From positions 124,001 through 188,000 of the forward strand of contig NC_010334.1 of NCBI RefSeq assembly GCF_000019185.1: DNA of 64,000 nt. Reading direction: 5' to 3'. This document shows positions 1-8,395 of this stretch, piece after piece. Position numbers and translations under genes: made by a program. This DNA is from Shewanella halifaxensis HAW-EB4 (lineage in GTDB: Bacteria; Pseudomonadota; Gammaproteobacteria; Enterobacterales; Shewanellaceae). The notes under the pieces are model-generated. The model was not told the DNA's origin, made no database searches, and saw only the letters and a program-made list of their open reading frames with translations. The first letter of the stretch is position 1. The number at the start of each line of letters is the position of its first letter.

Positions 1-2
1 GC

Positions 3-710
3 TGGTGGGACGACCTAACTGCTGCTGAAAAAGCAGTAGCTGAAGGTAAGAACTGGAAGACCGATATCTCTGGCGGTATCCAACGTGTAGCTATGAAGCA
101 CGGTTGTATCCCATTCGGTAACGCTAAGGCACGTTGTATTGTTTGGACTTTCCCTGACCAAGTCCCTGTTCACCGTGAGCCGTTATATACGCCTCGTCGT
201 GATCTTGTGTCTAAGTACCCAACATATGACGATATGCAAGTTCATCGTCTACCGACGCTGTATAAATCAATCCAAGAGAAAGACACGGCGGCTAAGTATC
301 CACTCGGTCTGACTTCTGGTCGTCTAGTTGAGTACGAGGGTGGTGGTGAAGAATCTCGTTCAAACCCATGGTTGGCTGAACTTCAACAAGAGATGTTTGT
401 TGAAATCAACCCAGCTGATGCGGCTGATCGTAGTATTCGTGACGGCGACACGGTATGGCTAGAGGGTGCTGAAGGCGGTCGTATTAAGATCAAGGCGATG
501 GTCACTCCACGCGTTAAGCCGGGTGTCACTTGGATGCCTTACCACTTTGCGGGTGAAATGCACGGCGAAAGCTTAGCGGCTAACTACCCAGAAGGTACGG
601 TTCCTTACGTTATCGGTGAATCAGCTAACACTGCATTGACTTATGGTTATGACCCTGTGACTCAGATGCAAGAAACCAAAGCATCGCTATGTCAGATCAC
701 TAAAGCCTAA
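3..710 (+). CDS. fdhA: Formate dehydrogenase catalytic subunit, C-terminal part (cluster 1)
   Basis: This is the 3' end of a formate dehydrogenase alpha subunit; the gene enters from outside the window in the frame that starts at base 3. The 235 visible residues align along their length with the C-terminus of the complete FdhA at 3606-6479, including GGGEESRS, RIKIKAMVTPRVKPG and GYDPVTQMQETKASLCQI. This region is the molydopterin-dinucleotide binding domain of the DMSO-reductase family. The main difference from copy 2 is a shorter stretch around 275-300 and in the last 40 residues before GESANT. The downstream fdhB begins 29 bases after the stop, so it is the first visible gene of an fdhABC operon. 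Catalytic residues and the Tat leader lie outside the window. Confidence 0.93.
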   Translation, partial: WWDDLTAAEKAVAEGKNWKTDISGGIQRVAMKHGCIPFGNAKARCIVWTFPDQVPVHREPLYTPRRDLVSKYPTYDDMQVHRLPTLYKSIQEKDTAAKYPLGLTSGRLVEYEGGGEESRSNPWLAELQQEMFVEINPADAADRSIRDGDTVWLEGAEGGRIKIKAMVTPRVKPGVTWMPYHFAGEMHGESLAANYPEGTVPYVIGESANTALTYGYDPVTQMQETKASLCQITKA

Positions 711-739
711 GTGCAGAATTAGCTAGGAGAATTGCCAGA

Positions 740-1309
740 ATGGCTACAATGAAATTTTTATGTGACACCAAGCGCTGCATCGAGTGTAACGGTTGTGTCA
801 CAGCATGTAAGAACGAAAACGACTCCGCTCTAGAGTGGGGAATTCAACGTCGTCGCGTAGTGACTATCAATGATGGTGTTAAAGGCGAAGCGTCTATCTC
901 AGTAGCATGTATGCACTGTAGCGATGCACCTTGTATGGCTGTTTGCCCAGCAAACTGTTTCTACAAGACAGAAGATGGCATCGTACTGCACGATAAAGAT
1001 ACCTGTATCGGTTGTGGTTACTGCCTATACGCTTGTCCATTTGGCGCGCCACAGTTCCCTAAATCAGGTGCGTTCGGTGCTCGCGGTAAGATGGATAAGT
1101 GTACTTTCTGTGCCGGCGGCCCAGAAGAGAACTTCTCTGATGCAGAGCGTCAGAAGTACGGTGCAAACCGTATTGCCGAAGGCAAGCTGCCTATGTGTGC
1201 TGAGTTGTGTGCAACTAAGTCGCTACTAGCGGGTGATGCAGAGGTTATCTCTAATATCTTCCGTGAGCGTGTTGCATACCGTGGTTCTAACAAGAATGTT
1301 TGGGGCTAA
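740..1309 (+). CDS. fdhB: Formate dehydrogenase iron-sulfur subunit (cluster 1)
   Basis: This 189-residue four-cluster ferredoxin-type subunit passes electrons from FdhA to the membrane cytochrome b subunit. Cysteine groups are visible in order: CDTKRCIECNGCVTACK near residue 8, CMHCSDAPCMAVCP near 57, CIGCGYCLYACP near 89, and CTFC plus CAELC in the C-terminal third, as in FdnH-like proteins. The start ATG is preceded by GGAGAA in a leader (ctaggagaattgccagaATG) that is conserved exactly at the second copy. It differs from the second copy (6509-7078) at only five residues. It lacks the C-terminal membrane anchor of E. coli FdnH, so it is probably a soluble periplasm-facing subunit docked on FdhC. 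That topology is an inference. Confidence 0.95.
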   Translation: MATMKFLCDTKRCIECNGCVTACKNENDSALEWGIQRRRVVTINDGVKGEASISVACMHCSDAPCMAVCPANCFYKTEDGIVLHDKDTCIGCGYCLYACPFGAPQFPKSGAFGARGKMDKCTFCAGGPEENFSDAERQKYGANRIAEGKLPMCAELCATKSLLAGDAEVISNIFRERVAYRGSNKNVWG

Positions 1310-1384
1310 GCCTTAGATATTGAGTTAGTCCATAATCGCTGCAAGCTGTCTTACTGAGCTAGCTTGCAGCAATCAGGAGGTGAC

Positions 1385-2365
1385 ATGAACAAATGGTTCA
1401 AACACATAGGCGTGGCAATTGCACTATTATTTAGTGTGTCTGTATTTGCCCACGACGCCCCTAAAGTGGGTGACACTAATGAAGTAAATGGTCAAATCTG
1501 GGCTCAGCTAAAAGCGGGCGAGGAAGGCTATACAACTTCAACAAGTGAGTTCCACGGTCAAGCAATCAACACCTATGATCTACGTGTACTTGAGTTGCGC
1601 AGTGATATTCTTGCTCCAGCTATGATGGCAGCCCTTTTCGGCATGATCATCATCTTTGTACTGTTTATCAAAGTGAACGGTATTTCTAAGCTGCACGGTG
1701 GTTTCTCTGGCAAGTTGGTTTACCGTTGGTCTAAGTTTGATGTATCAATTCACTGGCTAGGTGCGATCCCTTGTCTGTTATTGATCCTGACAGGCTTAAC
1801 GTTACTGGCTGGGCGTTTCTTCTTCCAGCCGTACATAGGTGAAGGCTTATGGGCCGGTCTCGTTAACGCTGCTAAGCAGATCCACGACATCATGGCGATC
1901 CCGTTCATGATTGGTTGGGCGCTGATGACAGTGCTTTGGGCTAAGAACCAGATGCCTAAGATGTATGACCTTAAGTGGATGATGGTTGTTGGTGGTTACA
2001 TCAACTTTGGTCCATTCAAAGGTAAGCACCCAGACGCGGGTTTTGCTAACGCCGGTGAGAAATTATGGTTCTGGGCATTCGCTGTGTTCGGTTTAGTGGT
2101 TTCAGCATCAGGTATGTTGTTGCTATTCCCGAACTTGTTCGAGCCTAGCCGCACACTGAGCTTAGTGGCGCTAATTCTTCACTCTGTCGGTGCTATCATC
2201 ATTACTGCTTTCTCAATCGTGCATATCTTCATGGCAACGGTTATGTCTGAAGGCGGTATGGAATGTATGGTTTCTGGTTACTGTGATGAAACATGGGCCA
2301 GCCAGCACCATAACCTTTGGTTCGATGAGATCAAAGAAAACGGTACCCTTAAGTATAAAGACTAG
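1385..2365 (+). CDS. fdhC: Formate dehydrogenase cytochrome b subunit (cluster 1)
   Basis: This 326-residue gamma subunit anchors the complex in the inner membrane and transfers electrons to the quinone pool. I chose the ATG at 1385 because AGGAGGTGAC lies directly before it; an upstream in-frame start at 1364 would add seven residues without a good ribosome site. The protein opens with a hydrophobic signal or membrane segment (residues 9-22, ending FA), followed by about 50 polar residues, then four or more long hydrophobic segments. Histidines of the b-type cytochrome fold are present (SIHWLG, AKQIHDI, LILHS, IVHIF). It is nearly identical to the copy at 7154-8137 except in the first 50 residues after the signal. 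A strong terminator follows and closes the cluster. Confidence 0.93.
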   Translation: MNKWFKHIGVAIALLFSVSVFAHDAPKVGDTNEVNGQIWAQLKAGEEGYTTSTSEFHGQAINTYDLRVLELRSDILAPAMMAALFGMIIIFVLFIKVNGISKLHGGFSGKLVYRWSKFDVSIHWLGAIPCLLLILTGLTLLAGRFFFQPYIGEGLWAGLVNAAKQIHDIMAIPFMIGWALMTVLWAKNQMPKMYDLKWMMVVGGYINFGPFKGKHPDAGFANAGEKLWFWAFAVFGLVVSASGMLLLFPNLFEPSRTLSLVALILHSVGAIIITAFSIVHIFMATVMSEGGMECMVSGYCDETWASQHHNLWFDEIKENGTLKYKD

Positions 2366-2389
2366 TACTCGTTTGATTATTATCTTTAA

Positions 2390-2417
2390 ATGCCCCGACT
2401 CAGTCGGGGCATTTTTT
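2390..2417 (+). terminator. Rho-independent terminator after fdh cluster 1
   Basis: GCCCCGACT and AGTCGGGGC form a GC-rich stem around a small loop, followed by a run of seven T. It ends the first fdhABC operon. Confidence 0.92.
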
Positions 2418-3389
2418 TATTTAATAGCCGCCTAATTCGTGGCGCCTTGTTTGTATAAGCTTGTTGGACTTTGCTTAGTCCCTATCTTGAAAGCCACATT
2501 AACTGTGATAATGCACAATTGCTTAAACTCCCTTTTATAGTACCTAACTCGCTATCAATATCTTCCCCCATCAATAGACTTCTACTTAATCAAGCAGAGT
2601 GCTGGATGTTCGTTCAAGGCATGCACTGCAGATGGCCTCTATCGATGCTCGCAGGCTTTTCTGTAACAGACGAATGACTGTGCTGAGCAAGTATCGTTTA
2701 TCGCTATAAAACGCGTACAACAAAGCACAGGCTGTTACGCCCTAAGCTGCAGATAAAAGGCTGGCACATAAAGAGCTGATAGATAAAACCGTGGCACCTA
2801 CAAGAATAGTAACAACGGTAACACTCGCAAACGCTATAAACCTTGAAAGCACTGCAACTGCTTACTCTGTGTAGTGTTGGCAGAGTTGGAAATTATAGCT
2901 TGATTTTATTAGCTGTGATGCTTCTTTGGTTATTACAGATAAGCAACAAACTAATGCTAAAAAACACTAAATTAGACGTTAGATTGTGATTAACTGGGCT
3001 TGCGGTGCAACACGTGTTAATGGGTGGTGTTATTGGTAGTTTAATTTGTAAGTTTATGATGAGTAGTGATTTTTAATGTTCCTCCTGTTCGTTTTGTTAG
3101 GTTTTTTTTGTTGTTGGGCTTGAGTTGTGGTTTTGAAACATGCGCTAGTTAACACTTTTGCTTCGATTGCGTCAAAATCAGAGGTTTAATCAGATTTGGA
3201 TCAACTTTTCGATTATTTAAATTCTTTATATTACGCCGGCTATATTGGGGGTGGTTCTAATAAATATACACTTTTTACAATGTTAAGCGTTTGATTAACT
3301 AACGATTAACCTGCGTTGCAAGTCGTAGCGTTATTGGATCTATCTTAAGTGTTTATAAACAAAACTATTCCTTCCTACTAGGAGTGAAA
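2418..3389. other. Long AT-rich gap between the two fdh clusters
   Basis: About 970 bases without a convincing gene. The only open frame of note (2471-2677) has no ribosome site and an unusual composition, so I did not call it. The last 300 bases are very AT-rich and must hold the promoter of the second fdh operon; one FNR/EtrA-like half-palindrome is listed separately. I see no RNA gene or repeat here. Confidence 0.6.
3191..3204. promoter_or_regulatory. Possible FNR/EtrA-type site upstream of fdh cluster 2
   Basis: CAGATTTGGATCAA matches the FNR consensus TTGAT-N4-ATCAA at eight of ten defined positions, with a perfect right half. It lies about 185 bases before the small Tat-peptide gene and the fdhA operon. 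Anaerobic control of formate dehydrogenase makes it plausible, but single matches in AT-rich DNA are common. Confidence 0.3.
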
Positions 3390-3587
3390 ATGAAGAAGCA
3401 ACAGCCTGATCTGAATCGCAGATCTTTGCTGAAAGCATTAACTATTGGTGGCACTGCAAGTGTCGCTATCGCCGCAACTGGCATTAGTGTTGCTCAAGCA
3501 AGTGAAAGTAAAGTCAGCTCAAATAATGATAATGGCTATCATGAAACTGCGCATATTCGCAGTTATTACAATAGCTTACGCGGCTAG
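3390..3587 (+). CDS. Small Tat-leader protein of the formate dehydrogenase region
   Basis: A 65-residue protein that is mostly a twin-arginine leader: NRRSLLKAL near residue 8, a hydrophobic stretch to about residue 33 and an AQAS-type cleavage site, followed by only about 30 polar residues. It matches the known small family found just upstream of fdhA (formate dehydrogenase region TAT target, TIGR02811 type). The function of that family is not established. I used the ATG at 3390 (preceded by CTAGGAG) rather than the GTG at 3384. It sits 18 bases before fdhA and is surely co-transcribed. No cofactor-binding cysteines remain in the mature part, so a chaperone-like or Tat-targeting role is only a guess. 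Confidence 0.85.
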   Translation: MKKQQPDLNRRSLLKALTIGGTASVAIAATGISVAQASESKVSSNNDNGYHETAHIRSYYNSLRG

Positions 3588-3605
3588 TCTAGGAGAAGTA
3601 AAGCG

Positions 3606-6479
3606 ATGAAGTTAACTCGCAAATCTAACGCGGCACCTACTGTAGAGAAAAAGACTCTAGGTATCAGCCGTCGTCAGTTTATGAAGCAAGCCGGTATCAC
3701 TTCTGGTGGTATTGCAGCGGCTTCTTTATTGGGCACAGGCATGATGCGTAAAGCAGAAGCCAAGGTTCAAACTGTTGCGCACAATGCACCAACTGAAATC
3801 AAGCGTACCGTATGTAGTGCTTGTGCGGTAGGTTGTGGTTTATATGCTGAAGTTCAAAATGGTGTGTGGACAGGCCAAGAGCCTGCTTTTGACCACCCAT
3901 TCAACTCAGGCGGCCACTGTGCTAAAGGCGCTAGCTTACGTTACCACACGCATTCATATAAGCGTGTTAAGTACCCAATGAAGCTTGAAGGCGGTAAGTG
4001 GAAGAAGCTTTCATGGGAACAAGCTGTATCTGAAATCGGCGATAAGATGCTTGAGATTAATCAAACATCAGGTCCTGACTCAGTTTACTTCATGGGTAGC
4101 GCAAAATTCTCTAACGAAGGTGCATACATGTACCGTAAGTTAGCGGCAATGTGGGGCACAAACAACGTTGACCATTCAGCACGTATTTGTCACTCAACGA
4201 CAGTTGCTGGTGTTGCGAACACTTGGGGTTACGGTGCACAAACCAACTCTTTCAACGATATTCGTAACGCAAAAAATATCTTCCTGATTGGGGCAAACCC
4301 AGCAGAGGCGCATCCAGTAGCGATGCAACACATTTTGATCGCTAAAGAGCGCGGCGCGACGATTACTGTTGCCGATCCACGTTTCTCTCGCACTATGGCT
4401 CACGCCGATATCCACCTACCATTACGTCCAGGTACCGATATTCCTTTGGTTTACGGTTTGATGTGGCACATTTTTGAAAATGGTTGGGAAGATAAAGAGT
4501 TCATCCGTACACGTGCTTATGGCATGGACAAGATCCGTGAAGAAGCTGCGCGTTGGACTCCTGAAGAAGTTGAACACGTAACAGGCGTATCTCGCGATGC
4601 AGTTTATGCTGCAGCGAAGCAGATGGCGACTAACCGTCCTGGTACTGTTATTTGGTGTATGGGTGGTACTCAGCATCACGTTGGTAACGCTAACACGCGT
4701 ATGTACTCTATCCTGCAGCTAGTGCTAGGTAACATGGGTGTGTCTGGTGGTGGTACTAACATTTTCCGTGGCCACGACAACGTTCAGGGCGCAACGGACA
4801 TGGGTCTGCTATTCGACAACTTACCAGGCTACTACGGTGTTGGTGAAGGCGCATGGCAGCACTGGTCTCGCGTATGGGATCTACCATTCGATTCAGTTAA
4901 AGCACGTTTCGACCAAAAGTCTTACTTAGGTCGTAGCCCAATGATTACACCAGGTATGCCATGTTCTCGCTGGCAAGATGGTGTGTTAGAAGCGAAAGAC
5001 AAGCTGGCTCAAAAAGATAACCTACGTCTAGCATTCTTCTGGGGTCAGTCAATCAACACTGAAACTCGTCAGATGGAAGTGCGTGATGCATTGGACAAGC
5101 TAGAAACAGTTGTTGTTGTTGACCCTTACCCAACAATGGCTGGTGTTATGCACCGCCGTAAAGATGGCGTTTACTTGCTACCTGCAGCAACTCAGTTTGA
5201 GTGTGAAGGTTCAGTAAACAACTCTGGCCGTAGTGCACAGTGGCGTCAACAGGTTGTTGAGCCAATGTTCGACTCTAAGAATGACCTAGAGATCATGTAC
5301 CGCATCGCGAAGCATGTAGGCATTGCTGACACATGGACTAAGCACATCAAGGTTAACGGCAACATGCCTGATCCTGATGACATCATGCGTGAATACGCTA
5401 AAGGTATGCGTTCAATCGGTTACACCGGTTGGAGCCCTGAGCGTATCCGTGCACACACTATGAACTGGGGGGATTTCTCTTCTGAAACACTAGAAGCACC
5501 AGGTGGCGTGAACAAGGGCGAGACTTACGGTCTACCTTGGCCATGTTGGGGTACTCCAGAGCAGAAGCACCCAGGTTCACAAATTCTATACCGCACAGGT
5601 ATGAACGTTAACCAAGGTGGTGGTAACTTCCGTGCTCGTTTCGGTGTTGAGCATGAAGGCGTTAGCATCCTAGCTGAAGATTCAGCTTCTGTTGATGCTG
5701 ACATCCAAGACGGTTACCCACAATTTGATGACAAGATGCTGAAGCAACTTGGCTGGTGGGATGAGCTAACGGCTGAAGAGAAAGCACTAGCTGAAAACCG
5801 TACTTGGTCTACTGACTTAGGTGGCGGTATCGTACGTGTTGCACTAGCACACAACATGGTGCCATACGGTAACGCTAAAGCACGTTGTCGCGTTTGGACT
5901 TTCCCAGACGAAGTGCCTGTACACCGTGAGCCAATCTACACTTCACGTCGTGATCTAATTGAGAAGTATCCTACTCATAACGACATGCAAGTACACCGTC
6001 TACCAACGTTATTCAAAACGTTACAAGACAAAGTGATTTCTGACGATCTAGATAAGAAGTATCCACTAATCGTAACTTCTGGCCGTTTGGTTGAGTACGA
6101 AGGTGGTGGTGAAGAGTCTCGTTCTTGCCCATGGCTTGCTGAACTTCAGCAAGAAATGTTCATCGAAATCAACCCTGCAGATGCTGTTGATCGCGGTCTT
6201 CGTGACGGTGATGATGTTTGGGTTGAAGGTGCTGAAGGCGGACGCATTAAGATCAAGGCGATGGTAACTCCACGCGTTAAGCCTGGTGTGACTTGGATGC
6301 CTTATCACTTTGCTGGTGTTATGCATGGTGAAGAGCTGCAATACCCAGAATCTGGTGGAATTAGCACTAAACCTTACATTGTTGGTGAGTCTGCAAACAC
6401 GGTAATGACTTATGGTTATGACCCTGTGACTCAGATGCAGGAAACTAAAGCATCACTTTGTCAGATTGCTAAAGCATAA
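3606..6479 (+). CDS. fdhA: Formate dehydrogenase catalytic subunit, Cys type (cluster 2)
   Basis: This complete 957-residue alpha subunit oxidises formate to CO2 at a Mo- or W-bis-pyranopterin site, probably in the periplasm. A Tat motif SRRQFMKQ lies at residues 21-28. The [4Fe-4S] cysteines follow at CSACAVGCG (70-78) and C105. The metal ligand is Cys195 in SARICHS, encoded by TGT at 4188-4190, where E. coli enzymes use selenocysteine followed by the same His. The Moco-binding body and the dinucleotide-binding C-terminal domain are full length compared with FdnG-type enzymes. The ribosome site AGGAG precedes the ATG by a few bases. It forms an operon with the upstream Tat peptide and the downstream fdhB and fdhC. 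Mo versus W cannot be read from the sequence. Confidence 0.97.
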   Translation: MKLTRKSNAAPTVEKKTLGISRRQFMKQAGITSGGIAAASLLGTGMMRKAEAKVQTVAHNAPTEIKRTVCSACAVGCGLYAEVQNGVWTGQEPAFDHPFNSGGHCAKGASLRYHTHSYKRVKYPMKLEGGKWKKLSWEQAVSEIGDKMLEINQTSGPDSVYFMGSAKFSNEGAYMYRKLAAMWGTNNVDHSARICHSTTVAGVANTWGYGAQTNSFNDIRNAKNIFLIGANPAEAHPVAMQHILIAKERGATITVADPRFSRTMAHADIHLPLRPGTDIPLVYGLMWHIFENGWEDKEFIRTRAYGMDKIREEAARWTPEEVEHVTGVSRDAVYAAAKQMATNRPGTVIWCMGGTQHHVGNANTRMYSILQLVLGNMGVSGGGTNIFRGHDNVQGATDMGLLFDNLPGYYGVGEGAWQHWSRVWDLPFDSVKARFDQKSYLGRSPMITPGMPCSRWQDGVLEAKDKLAQKDNLRLAFFWGQSINTETRQMEVRDALDKLETVVVVDPYPTMAGVMHRRKDGVYLLPAATQFECEGSVNNSGRSAQWRQQVVEPMFDSKNDLEIMYRIAKHVGIADTWTKHIKVNGNMPDPDDIMREYAKGMRSIGYTGWSPERIRAHTMNWGDFSSETLEAPGGVNKGETYGLPWPCWGTPEQKHPGSQILYRTGMNVNQGGGNFRARFGVEHEGVSILAEDSASVDADIQDGYPQFDDKMLKQLGWWDELTAEEKALAENRTWSTDLGGGIVRVALAHNMVPYGNAKARCRVWTFPDEVPVHREPIYTSRRDLIEKYPTHNDMQVHRLPTLFKTLQDKVISDDLDKKYPLIVTSGRLVEYEGGGEESRSCPWLAELQQEMFIEINPADAVDRGLRDGDDVWVEGAEGGRIKIKAMVTPRVKPGVTWMPYHFAGVMHGEELQYPESGGISTKPYIVGESANTVMTYGYDPVTQMQETKASLCQIAKA

Positions 6480-6508
6480 TTGCAGTATTCGCTAGGAGAA
6501 TTGCCAGA

Positions 6509-7078
6509 ATGGCTACAATGAAATTTTTATGTGATACCAAGCGCTGCATCGAGTGTAACGGTTGTGTCACAGCATGTAAGAACGAAAACGACTCTGCTCT
6601 AGAGTGGGGAATTCAACGTCGTCGCGTAGTGACTATCAATGATGGTGAGAAAGGCGAAGCGTCTATCTCAGTAGCATGTATGCACTGTAGCGATGCACCT
6701 TGTATGGCTGTTTGCCCAGCAAACTGTTTCTACAAGACAGAAGATGGCATCGTATTGCACGACAAAGATACTTGTATCGGTTGTGGTTACTGCCTATACG
6801 CTTGCCCATTCGGCGCGCCTCAGTTCCCTAAACAGGGTGCGTTTGGTGCTCGTGGCGTTATGGACAAGTGTACTTTCTGTGCCGGCGGCCCAGAAGAGAA
6901 CTTCTCTGATGCAGAGCGTCAGAAGTACGGTGCAAACCGTATTGCTGAAGGTAAGCTACCTATGTGTGCTGAGTTGTGTGCAACTAAATCACTACTAGCG
7001 GGTGACGCAGAAGTTGTTTCTGCCATCTTCCGTGAGCGTGTTGCATACCGTGGTTCTAACAAAAATGTTTGGGGCTAA
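6509..7078 (+). CDS. fdhB: Formate dehydrogenase iron-sulfur subunit (cluster 2)
   Basis: A second copy of the 189-residue four-cluster ferredoxin subunit, with the same sixteen-cysteine pattern as the protein at 740-1309. Only five residues differ: Glu for Val in GEKGE, Gln for Ser after FPK, Val for Lys in GARGVMDK, and two in AEVVSAIF. The nucleotide sequence, including many silent positions and the ribosome-site leader, is also almost the same. This indicates recent duplication or gene conversion. It passes electrons from FdhA to FdhC within this cluster; exchange between the two complexes seems possible given the identity. Confidence 0.95.
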   Translation: MATMKFLCDTKRCIECNGCVTACKNENDSALEWGIQRRRVVTINDGEKGEASISVACMHCSDAPCMAVCPANCFYKTEDGIVLHDKDTCIGCGYCLYACPFGAPQFPKQGAFGARGVMDKCTFCAGGPEENFSDAERQKYGANRIAEGKLPMCAELCATKSLLAGDAEVVSAIFRERVAYRGSNKNVWG

Positions 7079-7153
7079 ACCTTAAATATTAAGTTAGTCC
7101 ATAATCGCTGCAAGCTGTCTATTTTAGGTGGCTTGCAGCAATCAGGAGTTGAT

Positions 7154-8137
7154 ATGAACAAATGGTTCAAACACATAGGCGTGGCAATTGCACTGTTCTT
7201 CAGTGTGTCTATATTTGCTAACGCAAGTGACAAAGTAGGCGACACCATTGAAGTGAACAACGGCCAAGTCTGGGCCCAGCTTAAAGCTGGCGAAGAGGGT
7301 CGTACGACTTCAACAAGTGAATTCCACGGTCAAGCAATTAACATGTATGACCTACGTGTACTTGACTTGCGTAGTGATATTCTTGCTCCAGCAATGATGG
7401 CAGCCCTTTTCGGCATGATCATCATCTTTGTACTGTTTATCAAAGTGAACGGCATCTCTAAGCTTCATGGCGGTTACTCTGGTAAGCTGGTATACCGTTG
7501 GTCTAAGTTTGACGTATCTATTCACTGGTTAGGTGCGATCCCTTGCCTGCTATTGATCCTGACAGGCTTAACGCTACTTGCTGGACGCTTCTTCTTCCAG
7601 CCGTACATCGGTGAAGGCTTCTGGGGCGCTCTAGTTAACGCTGCTAAGCAGATCCACGACATCATGGCGATCCCGTTCATGATCGGTTGGGCGCTTATGA
7701 CAGTGCTGTGGGCTAAGAACCAAATGCCTAAGATGTATGACCTTAAGTGGATGATGGTTGTTGGTGGTTACATCAACTTCGGTCCATTTAAAGGCAAGCA
7801 TCCTGATGCAGGTTTTGCTAACGCGGGTGAGAAGTTATGGTTCTGGGCATTCGCTGTGTTCGGTCTAGTGGTTTCAGCATCGGGTATGCTGTTGCTATTC
7901 CCGAACCTGTTCGAGCCTAGCCGTACGCTAAGCTTAGTGGCACTAATTCTTCACTCTGTCGCTGCAATCATCATTACTGCTTTCTCAATCGTGCATATCT
8001 TTATGGCAACGGTTATGTCTGAAGGTGGTATGGAGTGTATGGTTTCAGGTTACTGTGATGAAACATGGGCCAGCCAGCACCACAATCTTTGGTTCGATGA
8101 GATCAAAGAAAACGGTACTCTTAAGTACAAAGAGTAA
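7154..8137 (+). CDS. fdhC: Formate dehydrogenase cytochrome b subunit (cluster 2)
   Basis: A 327-residue membrane cytochrome b subunit and paralogue of the gene at 1385-2365. The ATG at 7154 follows AGGAGTTGAT; an in-frame start at 7133 is less likely. It has an N-terminal hydrophobic segment ending in FANA, a short periplasmic stretch, and the FdnI-like membrane bundle with histidines in SIHWLG, QIHDI, LILHS and IVHIF. The two paralogues differ mainly just after the signal segment (residues 22-50) and are almost identical across the membrane part. Last gene of the operon, closed by a terminator. Confidence 0.93.
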   Translation: MNKWFKHIGVAIALFFSVSIFANASDKVGDTIEVNNGQVWAQLKAGEEGRTTSTSEFHGQAINMYDLRVLDLRSDILAPAMMAALFGMIIIFVLFIKVNGISKLHGGYSGKLVYRWSKFDVSIHWLGAIPCLLLILTGLTLLAGRFFFQPYIGEGFWGALVNAAKQIHDIMAIPFMIGWALMTVLWAKNQMPKMYDLKWMMVVGGYINFGPFKGKHPDAGFANAGEKLWFWAFAVFGLVVSASGMLLLFPNLFEPSRTLSLVALILHSVAAIIITAFSIVHIFMATVMSEGGMECMVSGYCDETWASQHHNLWFDEIKENGTLKYKE

Positions 8138-8160
8138 TCCTCTTTACACTTAATGCCTAA

Positions 8161-8192
8161 ACACCTCAGCTATTAGTAGTTGGGGTGTTTTT
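8161..8192 (+). terminator. Rho-independent terminator after fdh cluster 2
   Basis: An 11-bp stem (ACACCTCAGCT with AGTTGGGGTGT, allowing G-T pairs) around ATTAGT is followed by TTTTTAT. Confidence 0.85.
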
Positions 8193-8395
8193 ATATGTGG
8201 ATGGGGTTGTATGTTTTATGCGCAATCGCTAAAGTATGACCCGCTTAACAAAAATCCCTACATTTCATTGATAGGAAACGCTAAGTTATAACCAAATCAC
8301 GTTTTGTGCTTATTTAAAGTGCTAATTTTGCCTCCCGCTAGTGCATTCCAATTTTTCGGTTCTTTTGTAATTAGCATTCTTCTATAGGAACTTTT

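Noticed and set aside
2471..2677. A 68-codon open frame between the fdh clusters
   Set aside because: No ribosome site, no recognisable domain and a composition unlike the neighbouring genes.
4188..4190. Selenocysteine codon in FdhA
   Set aside because: The codon is TGT, encoding Cys195, so no recoding element is needed.
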